Origin: Limnephilus marmoratus
Taxonomy: Eukaryota > Arthropoda > Insecta > Trichoptera > Limnephilidae
Assembly: GCA_917880885.1 (NCBI GenBank)
Contig: OU862916.1
Location: forward strand, 51,434,831-51,498,830
Direction of reading: 5' to 3'
DNA length: 64,000 nucleotides
Shown: one piece after another, positions 11,193 to 23,500 of the stretch
Layout: each line of letters opens with the position of its first letter
How positions within the stretch are numbered: the first letter of the stretch is position 1
Translations under genes and position numbers: made by a program
Notes under the pieces: generated by a model
Databases searched by the model: none
The model's input: only the letters and a program-made list of their open reading frames with translations
What the model was told of the DNA's origin: nothing

Positions 11193-12213
11193 CAGTGGCG
11201 GCCGCTGCCCTGAAAACGTGGTGATTCACTGATAATCCGTAACTATGAGATAAAATAGCAACATTAGGTAAAAATAACTTAGCAACATTAGGTAAAAATG
11301 ATTCCACGTATCTTATTTGGAGAGAAGGTCTATTTTAAGCTGTTTTCGAAGGGCGAAAACTTCTACATATTGCTTTTTAATTAAATTTTTAATTTTATAA
11401 GAAGAATATACGACGCAAATGTGAATGGTAGAAGAAGTCCGGGATGCCCGAGGACGACATGGCACGAGCAAGTGAATCAGATACTTGAATCGGGCCATGT
11501 CTAAAGTCGGAATAATAGAAGAGAATGTATGAGACGATGTATGAATGTGAGTGAGGCAAAGAGTGTGTGCCAAGACCGAGTTATTTGGCGGTCTGTCTTC
11601 TCTGCCTACCCCTGCGGGGAAACGGCGTGATGGTTGGTTAGTTAGTTTTATATTTCATTATAAACAGGATACAAACAGTATTTATAAACAATGTATAAAC
11701 AGCACGAGGGCAAAATTGTTACCTAAAAAAATTTGAATTCCTTAATGATCTGCGTTTTATAATTTAAAACACAAATCAATAAAAAAGCAAATATATGTAA
11801 AATTTAGGTATTTGCCGTACCTTTTGATTAAAAAAGAATTATTCAGTTTGGTTAAGTATTTTTGCCTTAAATCCATATTTAAATTTGTATGATAAAGCAC
11901 ACCAACATAGCTTAATTTTTCATACATGTGGCCGGGGTTGCGCGCTGGCGATGTTTGGGATATTCGATACAAAAACATAATTCGTTCCGCTTGCAATCGG
12001 CCTGCACACCGGGACAGGGTAACTTCGCGCGGAACTTTGAGAATTTGCTCTCCCTGATTCATATTACGAGTATATTAGACATTATATTGGTAGGTGATAT
12101 TTTTAATGATATTAATAGATTTTATATTTTTTGGTAAGATATTATAAAGTAATTTTTGACGATATAATTTACCAGTGCTACACACGAACACACTGTGCAA
12201 CCAGCCGCCCTTG
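11193..12213 (+). mobile_element. hAT-like insertion with exact 8-bp target duplication
   Basis: The insert starts CAGTGGCGG and ends CCGCCCTTG, short imperfect terminal inverted repeats. It is flanked by gtcttgat at 11185-11192 and 12214-12221, an exact 8-bp duplication as made by hAT transposases. The flanking Gypsy protease frame reads on in register once insert and duplication are ignored, which shows the boundaries are right. No transposase is encoded. Inside lies a LINE 3' fragment (about 11400-11640) that was either captured or nested. Confidence 0.8.
11404..11640 (+). pseudogene. LINE reverse transcriptase C-terminal fragment (family C)
   Basis: In the plus frame this reads YDANVNGRRSPGCPRTTWHE, then NQILESG and MNVSEAKSVCQDRVIWR, the conserved tail of a family of insect LINE RTs in which GRPRxTW and a final W/CxDR block precede the stop. 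A second copy is at 28690-29070 and a third, more decayed, at 26355-26445. It has no catalytic domain. Confidence 0.65.
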
Positions 12214-12930
12214 GTCTTGATACATCTGCAACAATGAAACGCCATTTCAATGCTCGGCGTAGGCCAAAGTCGAGTTCGACTGTTCTCGTTCCGATGGGGT
12301 TTCTATTGGCTCCATACTCCATACAACATAGCTGGGCACTTGTCGGAAGTGATATTGTTTTTATAATATGACGGGTTTCTAGGGATGACTGAGACGTCCA
12401 CACCTGTGTCCACCAAGAATTTTTGTCTAGTTTGCAGATCGTATACGAAGAGATGACATTTGTTCCTCGGAATCTCATACGTCCATACTGAGAGGTTCCG
12501 TTGTGGTTTCCCGAATTCTTCCTTTTTAAAAGCGCAAGGTTGGTAACATTTGTAGGATCCATCCGGTTTTTTTTTTGGGCGATCGACCGCGAGACCCGGA
12601 CCTCGGCCTGCTAGCGGGATTCTGCTGAGATGAGTTGTGATATGAATAATTTTTACGAGGGCCCTGGTTTTGCCGTCCTCGGAAGGTTGAAAAAACGGTT
12701 ATTTTGCGATATTTTTTGTTGAGACACTTCACGTCTGAGTTCAGAAATCTGTTGTTGCAGCTGCAGTAATATAGAAGTTTCTGTGTTTTCAGATCTTGAT
12801 GTAATCAGTTTGTTATATTGTTCCACCGCACCACTTCTTCATGCTTGATTGATCCAAATTTGATTCAGATATTTGCTTCAAGATGGGAATTTCCCCTTCC
12901 GTTGTCTTTATAGCAATTTAGATATTGACA
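12214..12930 (-). pseudogene. Gypsy-type gag end and protease, decayed
   Basis: Minus-strand frames show a Q/E-rich coiled segment, a basic Arg/Ser/Gly-rich nucleic-acid-binding stretch near 12560-12680, then a retroviral-type aspartic protease with FLVDTGVDVSVIP (DTG active site). The protease end is the sequence that resumes at 11192 after the hAT insertion. Stops and frame changes mean it is not functional. It is the upstream part of the same element as the pol at 9510-11192. Confidence 0.75.
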
Positions 12931-15830
12931 AGTTTAACGCATAAAACGCGGGAATTTAAAAAATATCCATAAGCAGAGTGTAATTATCAATATCAAATTA
13001 ATTTAGATAATCATGTTTTTCAATTTTGAACAATTATATCGAACGTGTCATAGGAATACGTGTGCATTGAATGAGTGCGCGAAAGCATATGACAACCCTG
13101 GAAATTCGAGATTGGAATTTACGCTGTCACAGAGTACCGTGCCGCGAGCACGACAATCTGAGTGCTGCTATTGGCTAGCGGAACAATGTGCGTGTGGTGC
13201 CCCTTCCAAATGATTTGTCTACAACGCAATTATGTCCTTTAACTAACTAATCAATTGAAAACATTAATGAAATTGATAATGAATACGTGCGGCAGCCTCA
13301 TTAGACTGGAAAACACATCTAAATAACCACCTAATACTTCCACAAGGGAGTCTAGATAGCAATGATCAACGCCAAGGAATTGGCTGTCTATTTACGTCAC
13401 CCCCACCATGCGACCAGCCGAGCCACTATTGGTCAATTCTGAACAAAGGAAAAATCTGAATCGTAAATATTTACGACAGCGAATTCATGTTCCGAAAAAT
13501 TTGGAGCTCAATTTCGAGAAATTGGGAATAATTTGGATCAAGAAATAAACATCATCACCTAAAAATGAGTATATGCTACAAAAACAACCCAAAAACTGAC
13601 GTCTATCAGTGATTGTTGCACTTTAAGAAAAATATTTACTGTTTAAAATTGTACCTTATATCACATATGTATACTTGTACCTTTTCTTGTAAACACAATA
13701 AAAATGATGTGAGGCTTTGGTATCCTAAGTTGGTAAGATCATGGCAAAAACTATCACACATAATTTTGACACAGCTGACTTCCAATCGTAGTGACCAGGG
13801 AAATTACCTAAAACAAGTACCTTAGAAAAATTAAGGAGGTTCTGTCCCCCAAAAGTCCGACCTGAGTTTGCCCTATAAAAATAGAAGTCAAACCGGTAGG
13901 AAGTCAGTTCAAAACTATCAGCCAAGAAGAAAGATACCAACTCAAGATACCAACAGTCTCCAAGTTCAAACCTCTTTTCAAGTGTTTTAATCAGTCTTAG
14001 ATTCAGTTTACCTATCCCAGTATCCCAGTAACCTAAAAACCCCAGTCTCCCACAGTCTCCAAAGTGAAAAATATTTATTTTAATCCAGTACTCAAATCAG
14101 TTTTGCCATTATACCTAGAAGCATTTTTTGTCAAAGTAGTAAATTCATTTAAAAGACCAGTGGCGTTCCAAAATCCACTGGCGTACGAAACTCCATTGGC
14201 GTGTCATTGTGGCCAGCTCCCTATTATATTTAGTTTATGTACAAACGTCTAGTACAACAATATTAAATCATCAATGTTAAAAACATGTTTATAAAAATAA
14301 TATTATAAAAAACATTTATTGTACCCTCTACGCGGTAATATACTGTACAAGTCAATAAAAATAAACTGGTTCCAAGGTCATCTGTGTGTCATATTTAAAA
14401 CCAAATGTTAGAATCCGCACACCTTTGGGATCATTTGGAATTGAGTGTGCAAGAAGTGTAAAATCGATACGAACATTTGCGTAAATATATGTATTTCTAT
14501 TAAAAACATTCAGGATTGATCATTAGATTTTGTTAAAATTGGATAAAACTGTAATTTTTTTAAATTATTATCTTAATTATACTCAAATATATATTTTAAT
14601 CTCTGTTTATTGAAATATTTACTAAAAAGATTCCTTTTTTTTAAATCTGGGGGAAATGCTATTTTTTTATTATTGTAAATAATATAATAAATCGAATATT
14701 TTTTGGTGTTTGGTCTGTTATAAAGTTTGGTTTGATTAGGACTTTTTAACAACTGTTTTCTAGCTCTTGAATCTGTTGAAATTAAGTTTATATGTATTAT
14801 TTTATTTATAAATTAATTTTTCAAATTATGTTTATTACAGTATTCAAAAATTTGCCCTTCTATCTAATACCTAAGAATGTATATTTATATATACCTATAG
14901 TACTTTTATTATTAGTGTACATATACACTTTTTACCCAAGCTGTTCAGACAAAATTTAATCAAGATTTTTCTTTATATGTCACTATATTGTTTCTTTCTA
15001 GCTACAATAATATAATGTATTTAACTATATTACCCACGCACAGGCTGCGCCTTAGTGGGTTCCCATTATTCTTATGTTTTTTATAATATTGTAAATGCCA
15101 AATGTAACAATTGGGAAAAAATAAAGGAAAAAAAAATTACGTTAATCAACCGTAGGTAGGACTTTAATTTTATAATTACGATATTTAAAAAGTTCTACAA
15201 GTTTTTAAATATGTTTAAAATTACAAAATATTGTCTAACTACAATCAATGTAACATTTTTAAAAAATTGCTGAAATTAAATCAAAGAAAGATTAAATGTT
15301 ATATAATTTTTGTTTCAACATTTACGTGACCAGAACATGATTCTTCTGTGCTTGGCATTGACTGCAATGGCTGTTTTGTGCTGGAACTTTGACGGCAACA
15401 GCGGCTGATGAAGTCCACTCTTGCTGCTACGTGTGTTCGTTCCTTTGGGGCCGGCTGCACGCCGGTCTTCGTTCGCTGGAATTAATTTTAAACGCACTTA
15501 ATGAACATTGAAGAAATAATGTTTTTAAGAATCATTAGTTGGGAATATTTTTTAAAAAGATCACAGTATTTGTGCCGTGCAATTGCAAATTCAAAATCGT
15601 AAAATGCTTCGGAATTTCGGGGTATATCTAATGTAGTCGTAACTGCAACAGGACGTACCAAATAGTGCTATTTTTAAATTTTACTGAGAACAGGTAATAT
15701 TAATAAAATTTGAACTTACATAAGTTGTCTCAGGATCCATGACGGTTCGGTGGTCCGGCTGTTGTATTGCATTTTGACATTTTCAGAAAGTATATTAATT
15801 TGTGTATAAAGTCGAATCATCATTTATAAC
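12931..15830. other. no gene recognised; possible LINE 3' end near 15000-15135
   Basis: Mostly AT-rich. At 13920-14060 there are loose repeats of ccagtctccc/gatacc. At 15030-15135 a small hairpin-like stretch (cccacgcacagg ... ccttagtgggt) followed by aataaag and an A run looks like the 3' end of a LINE, but no coding sequence precedes it. A GC-richer patch at 15380-15480 has no recognisable product. Confidence 0.35.
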
Positions 15831-16147
15831 TTACTCAATCGATCCGCCATGTTATTTGGGGATGTCACGGGTGTTAAAGAAATAAGTATAATTGGAGTTT
15901 ACTGAGTTTATGTATTTGAATTTCACATTTGCCTTGGGGCAATAGACGACAATAACTTGTAATTGAAGGATCAAGCGTGTGGACAGTAAACTACACAAGA
16001 CAAACAACCTGGATCAGCGAACAGTCAAGAATGTTCGATTTTTTGCCTTTCTGTCAACAGCCGGTACACGGTACTCGAGTCCCAGTGTTGTCATGCTAAA
16101 AAATGTTTTTTTGGCTGTTGTGTGTTGTGCGTAGGCACTGTCCACAG
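15831..16147 (+). repeat. dispersed repeat, copy 2
   Basis: Second copy of the repeat at 575-887, same orientation. It ends immediately downstream of the poly(A) signal region of the receptor gene that runs the other way. No coding content. Confidence 0.75.
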
Positions 16148-16159
16148 TTTAATGTTATT

Positions 16160-16165
16160 TTTATT
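16160..16165 (-). promoter_or_regulatory. candidate poly(A) signal of the receptor gene
   Basis: AATAAA on the minus strand about 80 bases past the stop codon of the adhesion GPCR. Position and sequence fit a polyadenylation signal; nothing else was tested. Confidence 0.45.
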
Positions 16166-16243
16166 CGATCTCTGAAACTTGGGCACATATAGAGACATTG
16201 TCTTATTCGATGGCTGTTTTACGGATTAAGGTTTCTGTAATAC

Positions 16244-17553
16244 CTACCTACGCTGATCACCTAATTTTGGACCACTAAATTGAACTGTTGACGTATCAGT
16301 AAAAATAGAAAATGCTGCATTAATGTAGAGTCTAATTTTTTCTTTCCATAAATTTCGGGTGTCCATGTTTCCAATCACAAAACAATAACATAGAACTAAA
16401 CCCTGTAATGTTGCTGTAATACAAAATACATATGCCGCGATTAAATTGTTTGAAAGGAATCCAAATATCCACATTAAACCAAACTGATAAAATAAAACCA
16501 TCAGTTGTTTCACGTTCCCAAATATTTGTCTTTTTTTATGATCATGCTTCTTAAGTTTTGCCGATTTGTGAACTGTGTGCATTATCTGAACAAATAAGAA
16601 GGTGTTATGCATTACCACTAAAACGGCTGGCAAAACCACCGCTAACCAAAGGCCCATTCCACTTGGATAGCAAAATTTGTGTTGAAAATTTCTGAAATTG
16701 GGTTGAGTATAACTATCATTACTTAAGGATAATAAGAGCGTTATTGGAATAACTGGAATTAACCATCCAAATAGTGTTGCTCTTAGAATTCGACCCCAGT
16801 CATCAGATGCATAAGATTCAAATACATTGACAACCATCTGATAATAGACCATCGCCGTCACAAGCATCCAACAAAACACAGAAAGAACTGAATAATGTAA
16901 AGCGATACCCAGTCCAATGCATATATCACTGTTTTTTTCAAATTCTAATTTTGCAACAACTATAAACAAAATGACCATCACGCCAACTGCCGTAGATAAA
17001 TTAATCCATATTCGATGAACAAAGTCTCTACTCCACCGTCGGAATGTGATAGCTGTAAGAGCAATTATCACGAGACCAATAATGGAAAGACTGCAACCCA
17101 ACGTAGATATGATTGTTAACGCAATGTAGTGCCCTTCTGGAATGCTCGGTATGTCGCTTGTTGTCAGTATTTGGGCAAAATGTGTAAGATGATAGCATCT
17201 GCACATATCCAATGCTCCTAGCCATTTAGATATTAACTCGCATCCCGTGGTGGACCATTCTCCGGTGCTTCCTAGGCTGTAGTCCCAATAAGCGCATTTC
17301 TTCTTCTGGTCGTTTCTCTGGCTGACGAAAGGTCGAAAATACATATCAATATATTGATCTTTGTCCAACGATGAAACATTATTAATGGAAACACTCACAA
17401 CCCGGCTGTTGAGTGTAACATTACTCCTGGTTTGATGGAAAGCTCGGTCATCTCGGAAGTGGACGAATGCAAGTTGGGCCTTCGGTTGGGCTTTCATTAT
17501 TGTCGCTACGTTGACAATTATGAAATTTGTTTCATTCACATCAATAATTGTTT
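16244..17553 (-). CDS. adhesion GPCR exon 5: GAIN subdomain B, GPS and 7TM
   Basis: Acceptor TTTTTCCAG; ends in the TAG stop. It encodes the end of GAIN with the GPS pattern CAYWDY...GEWSTTGC...CRCYHLTHF, then seven hydrophobic helices in one uninterrupted exon. Family-B landmarks include the Cys at the start of TM3 and a GLWLAVVLPA helix 5. The cytosolic tail is only about 40 residues. Confidence 0.88.
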
Positions 17554-20500
17554 CTGGAAAAACAAAAATCAATTATTTCAAGGAAAGATGGGCTCGATTC
17601 TCATTCACGAATGGTTTTTCAGCACAATGCCTACCGCCGCGCCGTAATATTTTGAAGCAATTTTAATATTTTAATGCAATCGAGAAAGTGATCGTTTCGT
17701 AGTCGTTTTGAGTACAAATTCCAGTTAGCGTTGTGGTTTTTTTTCTAAAACGTAAAAGTTGACACTCCTTATTTGATTAAAAATTATAATTTTATTTGTT
17801 TATTTATTTTCGGGAAATCGACAGTTTACATTTTGTTTTACAGTTTGTACATGTTTGTATAGCCAAAATAAAACCAATTATGGATTTCCTCCTTCTGACT
17901 GTACCTCTTATTAAACAGCATAATATAAAATTTTAAGTAATGAAATTTATAATAAAGGAGTTTTAAACCAAAAATTTTATGAAGCAAAAGATTAAGTATA
18001 TAAAACTAAAATTTACATAAAACATAAAAATATCGATACATTGGTAACCGTAAGAAGCCAGGTTGTACTTATAAATCAAATCATAACCGAATTATATGTA
18101 TAAACGATAGAAAAATAGACACATAACATATTCATGAATAAACAAAAATTTTAACCAAACAAAAAAACGACTTCAAAAAATACACTAAAAAGTTAAAAAA
18201 TAATTTCGTATTCTTCTACAACTTAATAATCAACTTACTTTTTCTACTCATCAATATGTAGGTACGATTGTTATTTTTGGAATCGGTGTCAGCCAAGGTA
18301 GGTTTGTAACTACATACATAGTCATAGGTGAGATGTGCTTGTGTCGCACGCGCGACTTGACGAGGTGAAAGGCGAGAGCGGGCCGCGGCGGGAGGGAAGC
18401 TGTCAAGGGAACACGCCGGGCCGGGTACCTTAGCTGACACCGACTCCAAAAATAACAATCGTACCTACATATTGATGAGTAGAAAAAGTAAGTTGATTAT
18501 TAAGTTGTAGAAGAATACGAAATTATTTTTTTACTTTTTAGTGCATTTTTTGAAGTCGTTTTTTTGTTTTGCTAAAATTTTTGTTTATTTTTTGATTTTT
18601 AGTGAATCTGAAGTACACTAACTAATTCGATTAAGATTCAGCCCAGTATCGTTAATTTGCTCTTAAGAATTGGAGAGTTCCGTTACTTTGTCATGAATCC
18701 CACAATCAGAACCTAACCAAACTCTCATCAAACTACCCTTGAAGTACATCCCTTCCAATAAAAAAAGAATCATCGAAATCGGTTAGCGTGATATTGAGTT
18801 ATTCGTCCATTTGTCGCGCACGTACTTGATGCAAATTTATACTTATATGATTTTCTCATGGATGCCAGTCAGAACTAGACCAAATTAAAATGGGACCACA
18901 CGGGAAGCACCAGCTTTCAAATAAAAAAGAATCATCGGTTCACGCAGTCGAAAGTTCTGAGGTAACAAATATATTAAAAAAAAATGCAGTCGAATTGAGA
19001 ACTTCCTCCTTTTCGAAGTCGTTTAAAAATGAGAGAAATAGATACTCTTTTATGTTCCCCTTATATTTAGTTCGGAATTAAAAATGTCCACCTTGGATAA
19101 TACGCTATTGTAACTATCGCATAGTCTGTTCAAACAAGAATTCTGCTTACTGTTTATCTTGGGGAACGTACCCATACTACGTGACCCCCCCCCCCCCCCC
19201 CCCGGTGACCAAAATCCTAAGCAACCCGCCGCTCATTTGTATGGAGCGTGACATTTTGAAGACCCCCCCCCCAAACGTGTCACTTAGTATGGGTACGTTC
19301 CCTTGCATTGATCCAGGACAGAAGAGCGTGTTGTACGCGCAGGAACATTAAATTGAATTTTATTTAGCAACTCTGGGCATTGAATATTACTTTTAACTAA
19401 TTTATACAGGCATATTGAATCCATATGATACCTTCGTACACTCGGGGAATCAATTTAAAAGTATGAAGCTGCTTCTGCATAATTATTAAATCTTAAGTAC
19501 GACTTGTAACAAAGATATTTGAGGAGTTTGTTTTGAATTCCTTCAATTTTGTTTATATGGATTTTATAAAATGGAGACCAAACAACTGACGCAAACTCCA
19601 AATGACTTCGTACGTAGGCAAAGTTGAGTTGCTTAATGACGTTGATACTATTAAAAAGTTTTGTGTTTCTTATGATGAAACCTAACATTTTAGCAGCTTT
19701 ATTTGTGATTTGTTGTACATAAAGGTTATATTGTAGTTTACTATCAAGGGTTCTTCCAAGATCACGAATATCTGAGACTGTTGCAATGTTGTTGTCATTA
19801 AAATGTTTTATTTTTGTTTTAATTTTAATGAAAGACAAATAACTTTGTTTACATCACTTATATTTGTACATAATCTACATGTTTCGTGAACGATGTTCAC
19901 ATCATCAGGATCAAATATATAAAAAAAATATTTTTGTTTCTGGAAAAGACAATATGATGACATTTTGAAACATTTAGAAATAGTTGATTTTGCTATTTGC
20001 AATAGACGTTGGTTAAATTTTGTTGCAAATTGACACAATCGTTTAGACTTTTTATTGGTTTGTATAGCTTAGCATCATCAGCAAATAATTCAATTTCCGA
20101 GTATTTTACACATTGACCATATCATTAATATATAAAATGAAAAACAATGGTCCGAGATGAGAACCCTCTTGGATCCCAGAGGAAATTTCATTGAAATCTG
20201 ATTCGAAGCCCTTTATTGCTACTGGCTGTGATCTATTCAGTATATAATATGTAATCCAACGAAATAAATTACAGCGTATACTTAATGACCAAAGTTTTCT
20301 CAATAATAATTTTTGATTAATTTTATCCAATGCCTTGGAAAAGTCTGTATATGTATATGATATCTACTTGAGTGCGGTTGTCTATGTGATCGATTATGAA
20401 TTCAGTAAGAAGAACGAGATTACTTTCCACATTTCTGCCTTTTGTAAAACCATGTTGTTTTGTTGTTATGATATGATTGAGTTGTGGGCTTAGATATTGT

Positions 20501-23500
20501 AAACAATTTTTTCCATTAACTTACTGAATATTGATAGTTTTGAAATCGGACGATAGTTTTTAACATTATTTTTTTTTGGCCGTTTTTGTGGATTGGTGTT
20601 TTTTTATATTTTTCCGTATTTCATATTTCTTTTCCATATTTCAGGTACCGTGCCTCCGATAATTGATTTATTACATATAAAGCAGAGAGGTTTTGCAAGT
20701 GTTTAGGCGTAATTAGCTATAAAGTATGACGGAACGTCATCACACCCCGCGCTTGCGCTTATTTCAAGAGCTTTTATTTCTTTTAAGACTATTTGTCGTT
20801 TGAATTTAACCGTGGTGATATTTATGTTATTTGTGTTTTCTGGTATGTCGAAGTCTGGTAGGTAATTATCGTTTATGTAAACTGATTGGAAATATTCCAT
20901 GAAAATATTGCATATGTTTTGGCCATTTTCTGCTTTTTTGCATCTAGGTGCATCGTCGTTGGAAGAAACGATTGTGTTTTTTTCATGTTATTAAAATGAT
21001 TCCAGAAGAGTGTAGGATTACCATTTATGTTATTTTCAGCAGTATGTATATAATTAATGTAGATTTGTTGTGCGCTTCGTTTTTGCCTAGATCTTAAGGG
21101 TGAAAACGTTTTATAGACACGTGGATTTTGAAATTTTTTAAATATTTTATGGTACTAATTTTTATTTTTTATTTTATCTTATACTTAAAACAGTTAATGC
21201 ATAGCCACAAATCAAGCAATCAAGAAAAAAATTATAGAAAACCCTAATACTGTGTTGCGGCTGTTAGGAACGACCTCATTTACATCACCTCGTAAAATTT
21301 AAAAAACTGACATTGATCTTTTTAGTAACAAGTAACAGACATGATTTGACATTATTTTGTTAACGCTGATTCAATATTCAAGCTAGATCAGTTAAGATTA
21401 AGACAATCATTAACTGATTAATAATATTTTTTATTTTACCTGGAGTCAGCAAGTGCATCGACGAATCTTCAAATTCTGGTGAAATTGAATTTACTTTGAA
21501 TCCTATGATTGAAACATCATTGGTACTTCCCGCCACCATCACATCCAAATTCGGCCTTTTGACCGTAATTTGAACTTGATCCTTCGGCAAGTGTACTTGT
21601 TCGAGAACTGAATCCAGTAGTTGCAGGACTCTCGGCGGTATTTCGTCTTCTTTTAGTTTTAGGACTTTATTGATTTCGTTGACAGCAATCGCGAGGCTGG
21701 ACTCATTAACAGGACCAGCCAAAATAATACCTTCCATAGTTTTGATAGTTTCTTTGATCTGGGTTTTAGTACTCTGGGATATAAAAAAAAACAAGTTCGT
21801 GAAAATTTACACAGGAAAAAATGCTTTGTTGTGCTAAATGTAAGCGTTTTCAGAAGGACGCTGCCTTCAACAGGACCAAAGTTATACAAACAATGTAACA
21901 AATGTAGTAGAAAGTTTAAGTGTCTAATAATTCAGTGGTAGATTGTGTAATTGAAGAAATCGAGGGACTCTAAAGGAACAAAGCACTTTCTCTACAGAGA
22001 AATTGAAGAGTTTAAAACAAAGTTGGTAGATAAAAGTAGTACACTTTACACTGGCACCTGAGATGGTATCCAGGACGAGATGTACATACGTAACCATTTT
22101 GTTGCAACTTGATAATAATAACAAGCATAATTCACTATTTGGAAATCTTATCGAAACAATAACCATATATATAATGTAAAAATTCCTGCGTTTGAAAAGA
22201 TATTATATTAAGGGATTGCAATCTTGCAGCTCTTGATAAGCGAGATTACTCAATCCCGAGCGGGATCACGCGGGATCCCGCATCTTTGAAATTATGTTAT
22301 AAAATCAAATGGAAACTACAGATTTTTGTGTAAAATTCAACTTTTTTTAAACATTTTTTACATTAAGCAGCAGAAATTATTTCTTTTCTGTTAATTAAAT
22401 ATAAGTAAAGAGTAATCTGTTTTCTAAGATTCATCTTTAAATGTTTGGCACAGTTTAATAGTTTTGTTTAATTTTACTCTTACTCCAAACAACAGTTTTA
22501 TATTTTTAATTCAGTCTTTTTCATGTAATGACTAATAATCAAATCACAACTTTCTCTTAGATGCTATTACTATGATATCAACCTACGGTGATAGAAAATA
22601 CGCTCTTAAGAAGCAAATATTGGCATTTATTGTATCATCTCCGAGCCTGCTTCTGAGTGAACTGCAAAGATATCCTGATGCTGAAAACGCACTCTCGGCT
22701 TCTACGCTAGTAGGCTGAACCGTCAGGATATATTCATAGGCGAGCGTCAGGTACTCTCTTCTGATACCATCAGACTCAAAGAACTTCATTTCTTTCTTCG
22801 AAATTTTCTCAAAGTCCTTTTGCTTCTTGTCTGGCTTTTTCTAAAATATTTCTTTTTTTTGTTGAAGCTGTTTTTCTAATTCTTCTTTTAACTTATTTGA
22901 TTTTAATCTTATTTGATTTTAATCCTTTTAATCTTAAACAAAGTATTTGTTTCATTCTATCTTCTTTTAACGTTAGAGTAGGATCTGTATCAGTAGCAGA
23001 TGTTCCAGCTAAAGGTGTATTTTCGAAGACGTCACTTACATATGTTTCATTTTCATCGTCTTGAACTACGACTCTTTCTATTATTTTCTTTTCTAGTCGC
23101 CGGCGCGGCGCTCTGTGCTGAACGACAACGACGCGCTAGCGCTACTCTCGGTTTATGCGAAAGTTTTAGCGCCAAATTTTTAATTTACGGATCCACGGAT
23201 CCACGCTTTGAAGGTGCGGGATCCAGCAGATTAATAAAAGCAGCGGGATCCCGCGGAAATGCGTCATCCCGTTTTGGGGATTGCAATCCCTAATCATATT
23301 GCGTAGGTTTAAATATAGTTTCATTTGTTACTTACGGGACAATTGTTGTTTGAGAAATCTGATATATTCCAATGACCTCCAACATAGAAATCTCCCTCAC
23401 ATTTCAGCAGTTGGCATTCATCAAAGTCGTTGGTGATTAGTTTCATCTCACCTAAAAAAAGGTAAGATTAAATAAATCGCTGCAATGCCTCCCGTAGCAA

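Larger units (their letters stand above)
19320..21150 (-). pseudogene. decayed jockey-like LINE ORF2 (family D), minus strand
   Basis: Broken frames follow the same order as the more intact copy at 51783-53140: NNINITTVKF near 20830, NNVKNYRPISKLSIFSKLMEK, DFSKALDKINQKLLLRKLWS, GSHLGPLFFILYIND, FADDAKLYKP near 20070 and a C-terminal part with TLDSKLQYN and KMLGFIIRNTK at 19455-19800. Stops and frameshifts are frequent. A 109-bp hammerhead insertion interrupts it at 19820. It sits in receptor intron 4. Confidence 0.8.

Noticed and set aside
13013..13213. 66-residue plus-strand frame with several Cys
   Set aside because: No recognisable domain; surroundings are non-coding.
15315..15497. 60-residue minus-strand frame in a GC-richer patch
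   Set aside because: No motif, no splice context and no second copy to support it.
21800..21900. Possible CxxC zinc-finger-like peptide on the plus strand
   Set aside because: Only one CxxC pair, stops follow at once, and it lies in a receptor intron.
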